Shown piece by piece: positions 1 to 9,519 of a DNA stretch of 64,000 nucleotides (positions within the stretch are counted from its first letter, which is position 1; the number at the start of each line of letters is the position of its first letter). The notes beneath the pieces are model-generated. The model ran no database searches, was not told where the DNA came from, and saw only the letters and a list, made by a program, of their open reading frames with translations. The stretch is from positions 558,001-622,000 of the forward strand of contig NZ_FOYS01000002.1 in NCBI RefSeq assembly GCF_900115785.1, given 5' to 3'. A program made the translations under genes and the position numbers. This DNA is from Halogeometricum limi. GTDB taxonomy: Archaea > Halobacteriota > Halobacteria > Halobacteriales > Haloferacaceae.

Positions 1-2
1 AG

Positions 3-632
3 AACGTCCCGGGGTTCCCCGCGGGCGTCAACGCTCGCCTGTTCTGTGACCTCCTCCGCGAGCAGGCGGACCGAAACGGCGTCGAGCGAACCGAGGGCCG
101 CGTCCTCGACGTGGAACGGGTCGACGAGGCGGGCGCGCGGTTCGTCGCGTCCGTGGAGTTCGACGGGAGCGTCGAGACGGTTCGGACGGAGTACCTCGTC
201 GCAACCTCCTGGAGCGACGCGGACTACCTCGACGGACTCGGCGTGACGATTCGCGACGCCGGGAGCAAGCGCTACGTCGACGTGGACGAACTCGGCCGAA
301 CCTCGGTGGAGGGCGTCTACGCGGCCGGCCGACTCACCGAAGCGTACCACCAGGCCGTCGTCTCGGCGGGCAACGGTGCGGAGGCCGCCCTGACGCTGAT
401 TCACGACAGCGACGTGCCGTACTACCACGACTGGGTGACGCCGGAGGGCTACTTCACCGACCGCGGGCGGGAGGTTCCGCCGGGATGCGAGGAGATAGAC
501 GCCGAGGAACGCGCGCGGCGAGAGGCCGAGTCGCGCGAGGTGATGCAGTCGTTCTTCGCCGACTCGCACTCGGAACCGCAGCGGACGCACCCGAGTCTGG
601 TCGAGGACGAGTTCGGGCGACTGGAGGAGTGA
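3..632 (+). CDS. Thioredoxin-reductase-like FAD/NAD(P) oxidoreductase, C-terminal part (5' end outside window)
   Basis: The reading frame is open from the first bases of the window, so this is the C-terminal 209 residues of a longer protein. The segment GVYAAGRLTEAYHQAVVSAG is the FAD-binding motif found near the C-terminus of thioredoxin-reductase-like flavoproteins, where the helix after the GD-type motif contacts the flavin. A hydrophilic acidic tail of about 80 residues follows. It ends 13 bases before the convergent gene at 646. The redox partner cannot be told because the N-terminal FAD and NAD(P) sites and any CxxC are outside the window. It could equally be a small FAD-dependent pyridine nucleotide oxidoreductase without disulfide activity. 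Confidence 0.75.
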   Translation, partial: NVPGFPAGVNARLFCDLLREQADRNGVERTEGRVLDVERVDEAGARFVASVEFDGSVETVRTEYLVATSWSDADYLDGLGVTIRDAGSKRYVDVDELGRTSVEGVYAAGRLTEAYHQAVVSAGNGAEAALTLIHDSDVPYYHDWVTPEGYFTDRGREVPPGCEEIDAEERARREAESREVMQSFFADSHSEPQRTHPSLVEDEFGRLEE

Positions 633-645
633 ACGCGGGGTCGCG

Positions 646-1884
646 TCACTCGTAGGCCGCGACGACGCCCGCCCTCGTGACGACGTACACGCGGGTCCCG
701 GCGACGACGACGCTCTCGGCGGTGCCCGCGTCCATCGAGAGCGTCCACTTCGTCTCGCCCGTCGCGGCGTCGAGCGCGTGGACGCGAGACGACCGGTCGT
801 CCGTCGCCCCTGCGAACAGGCAGGTGGTCCCCGAGACGACGAGCGAGGTCCCCCAGTCGGCCACGGCCAGGTCATCGCGCGTCCACCGCGTCTCGCCGGA
901 CGCGAGTTCGAGTGCGGTGACGGTTCCCTCGCCGTCGCCCCCGACGCCGGTTCCGTAGACGATAGCAGACTCGTCTGAGGTGAGCGCGAGGTGGGAGTGA
1001 CCGCCCTCCGTCGGCACCGACCGGACGCGCGTTCCGTCCCGGCGATAGACGTGGAGGTCCCCGCGGGTCCGCGCGCCGCCCGCCCTGTCAGTGTCCCCGA
1101 CGACGACGTACTCGTCGGTGACGACGGGCCACGTCGGGCGGCCGCGGGCATTCGTCACCCACTCGATGCCGGGTGACCGACCGAGGAGTGAGCCGAAGTC
1201 CGAGGGCGGCGACAGCGACTGGAGCGGTCCGGGCGCGGCGAGGAGGAGGTCAGTTCCGCTATCACCGTCGGCCGCGACACCGGGATACGTCGCGTCAGCG
1301 CCGTTCGTCCCGAACGTCCACCGGTGATTCCCGTTCGAATCGAACGCCATCAGCCTGCCGTGGTCACCGAGGAGAACGCCGTCGTCGGTCGGCAGGACGC
1401 CGTAGATGCGTGAGGTGCCGACCGTGTTCGGATACGCGATCTGCCAGCGTACCGTCCCGTCGCGGTCGAAGGCGCGGAGGTGTCGGCCGTCGGCCGTGTA
1501 GAGCGCGTCCGGTGCGAGCGTCGCCGCTCGGGGGAGGCCCCTGGCGGGCGTCTGGTCTCTCCCGTGCGTGTTCCACTTCCACCTCCCGTCGTCCCGGCTC
1601 AAGGCGTCCGTTCCGGTCTCGCGGACCGCGTACACGGAGTCGGACGAGACGAGGATCCCCACGGGTGTTTCCGTCTCGAACGACCGCGACCAGCGGCGTT
1701 CGGGTTCCGAGTCGGGCGGCGTCGCGTCGGGCGCACAGGCGGTGTTTCTCGTGTCTCGGCGGGCGGTCCACCACTCGTCGGTCGGCGTCTCGGGCGCGCC
1801 GAACTCGTCTTCGCCGAGACATCCGGCGAGTCCGGCGACGCCGGCGACGCCGACACCGCAGAGCACGTCTCGTCTGGAGGGCAT
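646..1884 (-). CDS. PQQ-like beta-propeller repeat lipoprotein, Tat-exported
   Basis: This is a 412-residue protein. Its N-terminus has a twin-arginine motif (R4 R5), a short hydrophobic stretch and a lipobox LAGC with Cys22, so it should be exported folded by Tat and anchored by lipid. The rest is a series of blades of the PQQ/WD type, with repeated patterns such as GRWKWN, GTVRWQ, NHRWTF, GETRWT and GETKWT. These are typical of BamB-like propellers, which bind partners or polymers rather than act as enzymes unless a quinone is present. The start at 1884 was chosen because the signal peptide begins there; the frame stays open further upstream only as a shadow of coaBC. It is divergent from coaBC with 88 bases between. 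The ligand is unknown. Confidence 0.85.
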   Translation of the reverse strand: MPSRRDVLCGVGVAGVAGLAGCLGEDEFGAPETPTDEWWTARRDTRNTACAPDATPPDSEPERRWSRSFETETPVGILVSSDSVYAVRETGTDALSRDDGRWKWNTHGRDQTPARGLPRAATLAPDALYTADGRHLRAFDRDGTVRWQIAYPNTVGTSRIYGVLPTDDGVLLGDHGRLMAFDSNGNHRWTFGTNGADATYPGVAADGDSGTDLLLAAPGPLQSLSPPSDFGSLLGRSPGIEWVTNARGRPTWPVVTDEYVVVGDTDRAGGARTRGDLHVYRRDGTRVRSVPTEGGHSHLALTSDESAIVYGTGVGGDGEGTVTALELASGETRWTRDDLAVADWGTSLVVSGTTCLFAGATDDRSSRVHALDAATGETKWTLSMDAGTAESVVVAGTRVYVVTRAGVVAAYE

Positions 1885-1972
1885 CGGTTCGAAGTTCTCG
1901 AACGCGGACGTGAATCTTCTCCTCACACCCGCACCGGACAGTTTTACCCCGCCCGTCTCGAATCGCACGACG

Positions 1973-3127
1973 ATGCTGGAAGGCGTGAACGTCGCGTTGG
2001 GTGTCTCGGGAAGTATCGCCGCGGTGAAGGTGGTCGAGTTGGCCCACGAACTCCGTCGACAGGGCGCGTCCGTCCGCGGCGTGATGACCGAGAGTGCGCG
2101 GGGAATCGTCCACCCGTGGGCCGTCGAGTTCGCCACCGAGAACGACGTGGTGACCGAGATTACGGGCCGCGTCGAACACGTCGAACTCTGCGGCCGCGAC
2201 GGGTGGGCGGACGTCCTCCTCCTCGCGCCCGCGACGGCGAACACCGTCGGGAAGATAGCCGGCGCCGTCGACGACACCCCGGTGACGACCTGTGCGACGA
2301 CGGCGTTGGGCGCGGACGTGCCCGTCGTCGTCGCCCCCGCGATGCACGAACCGATGTACGACCACCCCGGCGTCTTGGACGCCATCGACCGCGTGGAGTC
2401 GTGGGGCGTCCGGTTCGTCGCGCCGCGGGTCGAAGAGGAGAAGGCGAAGATAGCCACCGAGGACGCCATCGTCACCGAAGTCGCGCGGGCGACGACCGAA
2501 CAGTCGCTCGCCGGGAAGCGCGTCGTCGTCACCGCCGGTGCGACGTCCGAACCCATCGACCCCGTCCGCGTGCTGACGAACCGCGCGTCCGGCCGGACGG
2601 GGCGGGAAGTCGCCCGCGCGTGTTACGCCCGCGGCGCGGACGTGACGCTCGTCCACGACGGCGACGACGTGCCGTACGCCGAGACGGTGCGCGTCGAGAC
2701 GGGCGCGGAGATGCTCGAAGCAGTAGCGTCCGTCGTCGCCGACGCCGACGCACTCGTCTCTGCGGCCGCCATCTCGGACTACACGGTCGAGGCGGCGGGG
2801 GAGAAACTCCGGTCGGGCGAGCCCCGGACGCTCGAACTCGAACCGACGCCGAAACTCATCGACAGCGTGCGCGAGCGACGCGCCGACCTGCCCATCGTCG
2901 GGTTCAAGGCGGAAACGTCGGGCGACGACGAGGCGATGATAGCCGCCGCGCGGAGGATTCTCGACCGAGCGGACCTGTCGTTCGTCGTCGCCAACGACGC
3001 CGCCGTGATGGGTGCGGCGGAGACGCGGGCGCTGTTCGTCCGCGCGGACGACGTGACGTCGTTCACCGGGTCGAAACGGGCGCTCGGCGCGCGCGTCGCA
3101 GAAGAGTTGGCCGCGGAAGTGGCGTAG
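1973..3127 (+). CDS. coaBC: Bifunctional phosphopantothenoylcysteine decarboxylase / phosphopantothenate-cysteine ligase
   Basis: This is a 384-residue enzyme with the usual CoaC-CoaB fusion order. Residues 1-175 form the flavin-dependent decarboxylase domain: GVSGSIAA is the FMN loop, His69 in VEHVELC is in the position of the catalytic histidine, and PATANTVGK and PAMHEPMY are the substrate loops. From about residue 183 VVVTAGATSEPIDPVR starts the CTP- or nucleotide-dependent ligase domain, with NRASGRTG as its next landmark. Together they convert 4'-phosphopantothenate and cysteine to 4'-phosphopantetheine in CoA synthesis in the cytoplasm. The upstream frame is open but codes in an anti-parallel shadow, so the ATG at 1973 is preferred. 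The family assignment is secure. Confidence 0.96.
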   Translation: MLEGVNVALGVSGSIAAVKVVELAHELRRQGASVRGVMTESARGIVHPWAVEFATENDVVTEITGRVEHVELCGRDGWADVLLLAPATANTVGKIAGAVDDTPVTTCATTALGADVPVVVAPAMHEPMYDHPGVLDAIDRVESWGVRFVAPRVEEEKAKIATEDAIVTEVARATTEQSLAGKRVVVTAGATSEPIDPVRVLTNRASGRTGREVARACYARGADVTLVHDGDDVPYAETVRVETGAEMLEAVASVVADADALVSAAAISDYTVEAAGEKLRSGEPRTLELEPTPKLIDSVRERRADLPIVGFKAETSGDDEAMIAAARRILDRADLSFVVANDAAVMGAAETRALFVRADDVTSFTGSKRALGARVAEELAAEVA

Positions 3128-3141
3128 CCTATCCGGCCGGG

Positions 3142-4911
3142 TCAGACGAACATCAACGCGAAGGCGCTCAGGACGACGAGCGTCACGAGCGCGACGCTCG
3201 TTCCGATGTCCGCTCGCAACTGCACGCTGTCCCGACTCGTCGACCGCTTCAGCACCGTCTCCGGGTCGTTCACCGCGTCGGTGATGACCCGAGCGGTCCG
3301 CACCGCCGCCCGGTCCACCGCCGCGTACAGTTCCGTGATACCGACGACGACCGCACGCGACCCGTACAGCGCGGCGGGGTTGTACAGGCTGTCGACGTCG
3401 GGGACGCGACCGACCGACGACAGCGGCTTCTTGATGAGGACGAACCCGACGAGACCGATTGCGGCGAGCGCCAGCCCTTCGAGGACGTGGCCGACGGTGT
3501 ACGTCACGTACGCGTGCGAGACGACCTGTTCGGTGGTCACGTCGTACGGGAGCAGGGCGAAAAGCGCCGAGTCGAAGACGCCGAAGAAGACGCAGAGCAC
3601 GGCGACGGAGACCATCGCGACGCTCTGGCCCACGTTGGCGTCCGCGACGTTGCGGTCGGACTCGCCGTGGAGGAAGGCGTAGTAGCCGAACTTGATGAAC
3701 GAGAGGAACGTGCCGACGCCCCCGATGAGCAGGAGTAACTCCAGCGTGTGGAAGTCACCGACGGCGAACGGCCCCGCCGGGAAGTCGTAGTGACTGGCCG
3801 AGATGATGATTCCCTTGCTGACGAAGCCGTTGAACAGGGGGAACCCGGCGATAGAGAGCGCGGCGACGGCGAACGAAACCGCGGTCAGGGGCATCTCTCG
3901 GCCCAGTCCGCCGAGTTTCTTGAGGCTCTCGGTCCCGGTGCGGTAGATGACGACGCCCGCGGCCATGAACAACAGCCCCTTGTAGAGGATGTGGTTGAAG
4001 ACGTGCGCCATCGCGCCGGACTGCGCGAGCGTCGTCCCGATTCCGACCGCGGCGACCATGTAGCCGACCTGCGACTGGATGTGGTAAGAGAGCAACCGGC
4101 GCATGTCGTTCTGGAACAGCGCGTAGGTCGCTCCGAACACGGCCATCAACCCGCCCATGTAGGCGATGGCGACGTTGCCCTCGGGGAACGCCCGATACAT
4201 CCCGTAGACGCCGGTCTTCGTCGTGAACACGCAGAGGAAGACGCTCGCGGCGATGTGCGGCCGCGGGTACGTGTCGGGCAACCACGCGTGCAGACCGACG
4301 AACCCGACGTTGACGCCGATACCGACCGCCGCGAGGACGGGCGCGACGGTCCCCGCCATCCCGGCCTCCGCGGCGGTGAACAGGAACGAGCCGACTTCGA
4401 CGTAGTGCCACACGACGGCGCCCAACAGGAGCGTCCCGCCGATGCCGTGGAGGAGCGCGTAGCGGTAGCCGGCGCGCACCGCCCGCCCCCCGTAGTGCCA
4501 CACCAGAAGCGTACTCGTGACGGCCATCAGCTCCCAGAAGAAGATGAGCGAGAGCCAGTCGCCGCCGAAGACGGCACCGAGACTGGTCCCGACGTACGAG
4601 AGCGCGAACGCGGTCTGGAGCGACGGCGCCTTAGAGTACCACGAGTAGAGGACGCCAACCGCGCCGATGAATCCGAATATCAGCCCCATCAGCGTCGAGA
4701 ACGGGTCGACGTTGTACAGCACCGCGTCGAAACCGAACAGCCGAACCGGGAGGTGCTGACCGGCGGGCGTCAGCCAGACGTACGGGACGACGACGCCCGT
4801 GGCGACGATGCCGAGCAGGTGGCCCGCGCGACGCCCGAGGAACGGAAGCAGCAGCGCCGCCAACAGGACGGGCACGAACGGCGGAACGACGGGCACGACG
4901 GGGTCGACCAT
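3142..4911 (-). CDS. mrpD3: Mrp Na+/H+ antiporter, third MnhD/NuoL-type membrane subunit
   Basis: This is a 589-residue membrane protein of the proton-conducting NuoL/M/N-MrpA/D family and the last gene of the mrp operon. It has about 14 hydrophobic segments. The glutamate in FFWELMAV (TM5 region) and the lysine in NHILYKGLLFMA are at the positions used for ion translocation in this family. After the core there is an extra C-terminal soluble stretch of about 90 residues and a final helix, reminiscent of the long NuoL-type tail but much shorter. The start ATG at 4911 overlaps the previous stop by one base (TGATG), which argues for translational coupling. Which of the three D-like subunits replaces MrpA is not decided by sequence alone. 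Confidence 0.9.
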   Translation of the reverse strand: MVDPVVPVVPPFVPVLLAALLLPFLGRRAGHLLGIVATGVVVPYVWLTPAGQHLPVRLFGFDAVLYNVDPFSTLMGLIFGFIGAVGVLYSWYSKAPSLQTAFALSYVGTSLGAVFGGDWLSLIFFWELMAVTSTLLVWHYGGRAVRAGYRYALLHGIGGTLLLGAVVWHYVEVGSFLFTAAEAGMAGTVAPVLAAVGIGVNVGFVGLHAWLPDTYPRPHIAASVFLCVFTTKTGVYGMYRAFPEGNVAIAYMGGLMAVFGATYALFQNDMRRLLSYHIQSQVGYMVAAVGIGTTLAQSGAMAHVFNHILYKGLLFMAAGVVIYRTGTESLKKLGGLGREMPLTAVSFAVAALSIAGFPLFNGFVSKGIIISASHYDFPAGPFAVGDFHTLELLLLIGGVGTFLSFIKFGYYAFLHGESDRNVADANVGQSVAMVSVAVLCVFFGVFDSALFALLPYDVTTEQVVSHAYVTYTVGHVLEGLALAAIGLVGFVLIKKPLSSVGRVPDVDSLYNPAALYGSRAVVVGITELYAAVDRAAVRTARVITDAVNDPETVLKRSTSRDSVQLRADIGTSVALVTLVVLSAFALMFV

Positions 4912-6647
4912 CAGATAGCCACCCCCGTGACGCCCTCGACGATGAGCCTCACGATGCGCAGGAAGACGGCGGTGTCGGGGACGATACCGAGGACGATGGA
5001 CCCGACCATCGCGAACAGAATCGGACCCAGCATGAACCACGTCGACTCGTCGCCGTTCCAGCGGCGGTGTTCCCACGCGGGACTGGCGTCGTCGCCGTGT
5101 TCGGTTCGGATGTGGGCGGCGGCTTCGGCCCGGTCTTTCATCCCCTGTCCCTCGTGGTCGGCGGCGTATCCGTGGTCGTCGCTGTCAACGTCCGCGGGAG
5201 CGCTCCCGTCGTCCGTCCGGTCCGTCCCGCCGTCGGTCGCCGCGCTGGGCGAGCGCTCGCTGAACCGCCCGCCGAGGACGTTCTCGATGACGGGTTTCCG
5301 GTCGGTCTCTCCCGGCGACTCGAAGAAGGCGGCGTACACCACCGGCCAGAAGTACGCGATGTTGAGGACGCCCGAGACGAGCAACGCGACCGTGAACACG
5401 ATGTCACCGGCGGACACCGTCCCGATGAGCAGGAAGTACTTGCTGACGAACCCGGCGACGAGGGGGATTCCCGCCATCCCCAACGACGCCACGCCGAAGG
5501 CGGCCATCGTCAGCGGCATCCGCTTTCCGATACCGGCCATGTTGCTGATGTCGTCAGTGTGCGTCTCGACGTGAATCGCACCGGCACAGAAGAACAGCGT
5601 GAGCTTCATGAAGGCGTGCGCGGGGATGTGCAAGAGCGCACCGGTGATGGACATCGGGTTGAGGACGGCCAATCCGAGGACGATGTAAGACAGCTGGCTC
5701 ACCGTCGAGAACGCCAGCCGTCGCTTGAGGTTGTCCTGTCTGAGCGCGATGAGGCTGGCGACGACGAGGGTGAACGCCGCGACGGAGGCCAAAAGCACGC
5801 CCAGACCGAGGTCCGCGATGAGGCCGGGGCCGTACACGTCGAGGACGACCCGGGCGATGCCGAACACGCCGGACTTGACGACCGCGACTGCGTGCAGGAG
5901 GCCCGAGACAGGCGTCGGCGCGACCATCGCGTCGGGGAGCCACGAGTGCAGTGGCATGAGCGCCGCCTTCACGCCGAACCCGGTCGCCAACAGCGCGAAC
6001 GCGGCCCGCGCGAACACGGGGTCGGCGCTCGCCAGTTGGTCGATTCCGCCGGGCGTGAACGCCGTCGTCCCCATTCCGGTCATCCAGAAGACCAGTATCG
6101 TGCCCGAGAGGACGGCGACGCCGCCACCGAACGTGTACGCGAGGTACTTCCGACCGGCGGCGCGGGCCTCCGGCGTCTCGTCGTGCGTGACGAGCGGATA
6201 CGTCGCGACCGTGAGCAGTTCGTAGAAGACGAACAGGACGAGGAGGTTCGCGGAGAACGCGATTCCGATGGCCGCGGAGACGCTCCCCGCAAAGGCCGCG
6301 AAGTACCGGCTCTGGCCGTGTTCGGACAGCCCGCGCATGTAACCGACGCTGTAGAAACTCGTCACGAGCCACAGCAGACTCGCGAGCAGACCGAACAAGA
6401 TTCCGAGCGGGTCGGCTCTGAGCGTGAACTGTATCCCCGGCAGAAACGTCCCCAGTTCGGTCACGTACACCGTCCCGCCGAGAACGCCCGGGACCATGCT
6501 CGCGATGACGCCGAGTTTCACTACCGCGGCGAGGACGGTCCACCCCTCTCGGAGGTTCGGCCGTCCCGCCGAAGCGAGAATCGGCACGATAGCGATGGCT
6601 GAGACGAGCACTGCGGCGATCGGTCTGAGTGAGGCTACTTCGGTCAT
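4911..6647 (-). CDS. mrpD2: Mrp Na+/H+ antiporter, second MnhD/NuoN-type membrane subunit
   Basis: This 578-residue polytopic membrane protein belongs to the NuoM/N-MrpD family. The TM5 glutamate lies in FVFYELLTVATYPLV and the later lysine in HAFMKLTLFFCAGA. A hydrophilic, very acidic insert of about 85 residues (roughly 460-545) separates the last two transmembrane segments and is unusual compared with bacterial MrpD. The start ATG at 6647 overlaps the mrpD1 stop by four bases (ATGA). It should form part of the membrane complex that exchanges cytoplasmic Na+ for external H+. Confidence 0.9.
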   Translation of the reverse strand: MTEVASLRPIAAVLVSAIAIVPILASAGRPNLREGWTVLAAVVKLGVIASMVPGVLGGTVYVTELGTFLPGIQFTLRADPLGILFGLLASLLWLVTSFYSVGYMRGLSEHGQSRYFAAFAGSVSAAIGIAFSANLLVLFVFYELLTVATYPLVTHDETPEARAAGRKYLAYTFGGGVAVLSGTILVFWMTGMGTTAFTPGGIDQLASADPVFARAAFALLATGFGVKAALMPLHSWLPDAMVAPTPVSGLLHAVAVVKSGVFGIARVVLDVYGPGLIADLGLGVLLASVAAFTLVVASLIALRQDNLKRRLAFSTVSQLSYIVLGLAVLNPMSITGALLHIPAHAFMKLTLFFCAGAIHVETHTDDISNMAGIGKRMPLTMAAFGVASLGMAGIPLVAGFVSKYFLLIGTVSAGDIVFTVALLVSGVLNIAYFWPVVYAAFFESPGETDRKPVIENVLGGRFSERSPSAATDGGTDRTDDGSAPADVDSDDHGYAADHEGQGMKDRAEAAAHIRTEHGDDASPAWEHRRWNGDESTWFMLGPILFAMVGSIVLGIVPDTAVFLRIVRLIVEGVTGVAI

Positions 6648-8161
6648 ACGAGGAGACGCTCGATAGTTGGTTGCAGAAGCTGTCCGTACTCGAATGCGGC
6701 GACGCCGAGGGCGACCGCGAGGACGGCGGCGAGAAGCACCGTGGCTCGCATCCCGAAGGAGACCGAGGGTCGGTCGGTGTCGGCGCCGTTTCCGTCGGTG
6801 AACAACGTCTCGTCGGTCGTCGTCTCGGCGCTCGCGGCGCTCGCGGCGTCGGACTCGCGGAAGAATATCCGCTCTATCACCTGCGCGAAGTACGCCAGCG
6901 TCAGCAGCGTACTCACGAGGATGACCACGACGAGCGGCCACGCCCCCGCCTCGACGGCGCCCAGCGCGATGTACCACTTACCGACGAATCCGACGGCCGG
7001 CGGGACGCCGACCATCGCGAGCGCGAGAACCCCGAACGCCACCGAACCGACCGGGAAGCGCTCGGCGAGTCCCCGGTAGTCGTCGACCGTCCGAGCGTCG
7101 GCGACGTTCGCGACGAGTCCGGTCGTCAGAAACAGCCCCCCCTTCATAATCGCGTGCCCGACGAGGTGTATCACGGCACCGGTCAGCGCGGTTCCGTTGG
7201 CCACCGCGACGGCACCGACGACGAGGCCGAACTGCGAGACCGACGAGTACGCGAGCATGCGTTTTATCTCCTGCTGCGTGACCGCGAGGACGCTCCCGAC
7301 GACGATACTCACGATTGCGGCGGCGATGAGCAGGGTCCGTGCGAACGAGTTCGCGACGAGGAAGTCGACGGTGAAGACCGTGAAGACGATGCGAATCAGC
7401 GCGTACGCCGCAATCGTCGAGACGAGCGCGGAGATGAGGGCGCTGACGGAGTCGGGCGCACCGGCGTACGCCGCCGGCTGCCAGGTGTGAATCGGGAACA
7501 CCGCTATCTTGACGAACAGGCCGACGGCGAGGAGCGCGAACGACGCCTGAACGAGGGGCGACCCGTGGCCCACCTCGGCGAGTTGCCCCGAGAGGTCGGC
7601 CATGTTGAGCGTCCCCGTCGCGACGTACGCGAACCCGATTCCCAACAGGAACAGCGACGCGCCGACGGTCCCGACGAGGAGATACTTGAGGGCGGCGCGG
7701 GCGGACCGGCCGCTCTCGCCGCTGGCGACCAGCGCGTACGCGGCCAGCCCCGTAATCTCCAAGAAGACGTACATGTTGAACACGTCGCCGGTGATGCTCA
7801 TTCCCGAGAGCCCGGCGACGAGCAGCAGGTACGTCGCGTAGAAGGCGTTCGAGCGCGGCCCGGCGACCCGCGCGTAACCGAGGACGCCGAGGGCGACGAC
7901 GGCCACGAGAACCGCCATCGTCGCGGACAGGCCGTCGATGACGAGTTCGATTCCGAACGGTGCCGTGAACCCTCCGACGACGTACCGAATCGGGTCGCCG
8001 CTGAACGCGCGCACGGCCAGAACGACCGCAAGCGCGGTCTGGAGAACCGCCGTGACGGCGGCGACCGCCCATCCGGTCCGCGAGCGAGCGAGTCCCGCGA
8101 GCAACGCGAGGACGGAGCCGAGGAGCGGAACCGCCACGAGGAACGGCGGGAGTTCACTCAT
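6644..8161 (-). CDS. mrpD1: Mrp Na+/H+ antiporter, first MnhD-type membrane subunit
   Basis: This 505-residue membrane protein has the length and layout of a classical MrpD (about 14 transmembrane helices). The conserved glutamate is in MYVFLEITGLAAYAL and the lysine in HAIMKGGLFLTTG. Its start overlaps the end of mrpC by eight bases and its stop overlaps the mrpD2 start by four, so the genes are tightly coupled. It lies directly behind mrpC, as in bacterial mrp operons, so it is the best candidate for the true MrpD equivalent. Confidence 0.92.
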   Translation of the reverse strand: MSELPPFLVAVPLLGSVLALLAGLARSRTGWAVAAVTAVLQTALAVVLAVRAFSGDPIRYVVGGFTAPFGIELVIDGLSATMAVLVAVVALGVLGYARVAGPRSNAFYATYLLLVAGLSGMSITGDVFNMYVFLEITGLAAYALVASGESGRSARAALKYLLVGTVGASLFLLGIGFAYVATGTLNMADLSGQLAEVGHGSPLVQASFALLAVGLFVKIAVFPIHTWQPAAYAGAPDSVSALISALVSTIAAYALIRIVFTVFTVDFLVANSFARTLLIAAAIVSIVVGSVLAVTQQEIKRMLAYSSVSQFGLVVGAVAVANGTALTGAVIHLVGHAIMKGGLFLTTGLVANVADARTVDDYRGLAERFPVGSVAFGVLALAMVGVPPAVGFVGKWYIALGAVEAGAWPLVVVILVSTLLTLAYFAQVIERIFFRESDAASAASAETTTDETLFTDGNGADTDRPSVSFGMRATVLLAAVLAVALGVAAFEYGQLLQPTIERLLV

Positions 8162-8510
8162 CCGAGATCACCTTCCGAATCGCGTTCTCGTTGAGGGTGC
8201 CGTACTCCTCGTAGATTCGGACGATGAGTCCGAGCGCGACGGCGGTGAGACTCACCCCGACGACGATGGCGGTCAGTATCAGCACGTGCGGGAGCGGACT
8301 GACGTACGGTTCCGGGGCCGTGAGGAGCGGCGGACTGCCCCCGCTCACGAACGCGCTCACGATGAAGAACAGGAAGATGCCCGTCTGGAAGACGTTCATC
8401 CCGATAACCTTCTTCACCAGGTTGGCGTTTCCGACCATCATGTAGGTACCGACGCCCAAGAGGAGGAACGATACCAGATAGTAGAGGCGGGAGGCCAGAA
8501 ACTCGATCAC
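8154..8510 (-). CDS. mrpC: Mrp Na+/H+ antiporter subunit C (NuoK-like)
   Basis: This 118-residue protein has three hydrophobic helices and matches the NuoK/MrpC family in length and pattern, including KKVIGMNVFQTGIFLFFI in the second helix and a final helix before an acidic tail. The first codon is GTG (8510..8508) and overlaps the mrpB2 stop as GTGA. MrpC packs against MrpD in the antiporter complex. Confidence 0.92.
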   Translation of the reverse strand: MIEFLASRLYYLVSFLLLGVGTYMMVGNANLVKKVIGMNVFQTGIFLFFIVSAFVSGGSPPLLTAPEPYVSPLPHVLILTAIVVGVSLTAVALGLIVRIYEEYGTLNENAIRKVISDE

Positions 8511-8986
8511 CGTACGTCACTCCTGTTACCCTGTAGTCCAGACGCGATGACGAAAAAGAGCCCGGTTACGATTCCGGAGACGATGAGACCGATGGCTAAC
8601 TCGACGAACTCGATGCCGTACTTCGTGGCGTGGTAGAACCCGTACGTGCTGTACTCTAAGAATCCGCCGCCGAGCAGCACCGACCCGATTCCGATCAGCA
8701 GGAAGGCGAGGACGCCGAGGCAGATCATCAGGATGGGAATGTTCGGCCCAATCCACTCGCGAGTCGTCTCGATGCCGAACGCGATACCGAGCATGAGGAC
8801 GACCGTTCCGACGATGACGCCGCCCTGGAAGCCGCCGCCCGAGGAGTCCGCGCCGTGGAACATCACGAACAGTCCGAGCGTGAACACGAACGGCGTTATC
8901 ACGCGGACGGTCGTCATGATTATCGGGCTTTCGACGTACGGAGACTCCGATTCGGCCGACTCTGGCTGTGATGTATCAGAACTCAT
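8507..8986 (-). CDS. mrpB2: Mrp Na+/H+ antiporter subunit B, MnhB domain
   Basis: This 159-residue protein carries the MnhB domain: TPFVFTLGLFVMFHGADSSG and the glycine-rich GGGFQGGVIVG are its hallmark, followed by two more helices. An acidic N-terminal 20 residues precede the first helix. The start ATG at 8986 overlaps the upstream stop by four bases. In bacteria MnhB is either a separate subunit or the end of MrpA. Here it is a separate gene next to the DUF4040 gene, so the MrpA C-terminus is split into two genes. Confidence 0.92.
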   Translation of the reverse strand: MSSDTSQPESAESESPYVESPIIMTTVRVITPFVFTLGLFVMFHGADSSGGGFQGGVIVGTVVLMLGIAFGIETTREWIGPNIPILMICLGVLAFLLIGIGSVLLGGGFLEYSTYGFYHATKYGIEFVELAIGLIVSGIVTGLFFVIASGLQGNRSDVR

Positions 8987-9519
8987 GCGAACACCTGCTT
9001 TTTGAGGACGACGAGGAGGCTGACCCCCGCCGCGTAGACGACCGCCGCCTCGCCGAGCGTGTCGAATCCGCGGTATCCGGCGAGGACGGCGGTCACGGCG
9101 TTTTTGACTTCCGTCTGTTCGTACGCGTTCGCCAGGTAGTACCTCGTCACCTCGTCCGTGAGGACCGCCGACTCCGCGCTCCCGAACGGCGGGAGGGCGA
9201 CGAGCGTCGTCGAGAGGACGGCGACGAGGGCGATTGCGATGCCTGCCGCGCGGTAGTCGATTCGTTCGAGGGTGCGCTCGCCCGACGGGCGACTCGTCTT
9301 CGCGATGGTCACCAAGAACAGAATCGTCATGACGCCGGCACCGACGGCGGCCTCCGTGAGCCCCACGTCGGGGGCGCGAAGGAACACCCAGATGACCGCG
9401 ATACCCAGGCTGTACGCGCTGAACGCGATAATCGACCCGAGCACGTCGCGGAGCAGCGCCGTCGCGAGGGCGCAACCGAGGATGAACGCGAGCAGAACCA
9501 CGTCTAACACGCCGATCAT
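8983..9519 (-). CDS. mrpB1: Mrp Na+/H+ antiporter subunit B, DUF4040-type
   Basis: This 178-residue membrane protein has the DUF4040 (MbhD/NuoJ-like) pattern. LRAPDVGLTEAAVGAG is the conserved loop and helix that in MrpA or NuoJ contains the essential glutamate. A further domain of about 80 residues resembles the MbhE-type partner helix. The ATG at 9519 was chosen over an earlier in-frame start at 9549, because it gives a 4-base ATGA overlap with mrpG like the rest of the operon. Confidence 0.9.
   Translation of the reverse strand: MIGVLDVVLLAFILGCALATALLRDVLGSIIAFSAYSLGIAVIWVFLRAPDVGLTEAAVGAGVMTILFLVTIAKTSRPSGERTLERIDYRAAGIAIALVAVLSTTLVALPPFGSAESAVLTDEVTRYYLANAYEQTEVKNAVTAVLAGYRGFDTLGEAAVVYAAGVSLLVVLKKQVFA

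Noticed and set aside
1885-2556. N-terminal extension of the PQQ-propeller gene
   Set aside because: It runs antisense through coaBC and lies upstream of a perfect Tat signal peptide beginning at 1884.
3748-5574. 608-codon plus-strand frame over the mrpD genes
   Set aside because: It is made of charged, repetitive codons opposite membrane-protein genes and has no recognisable domain.
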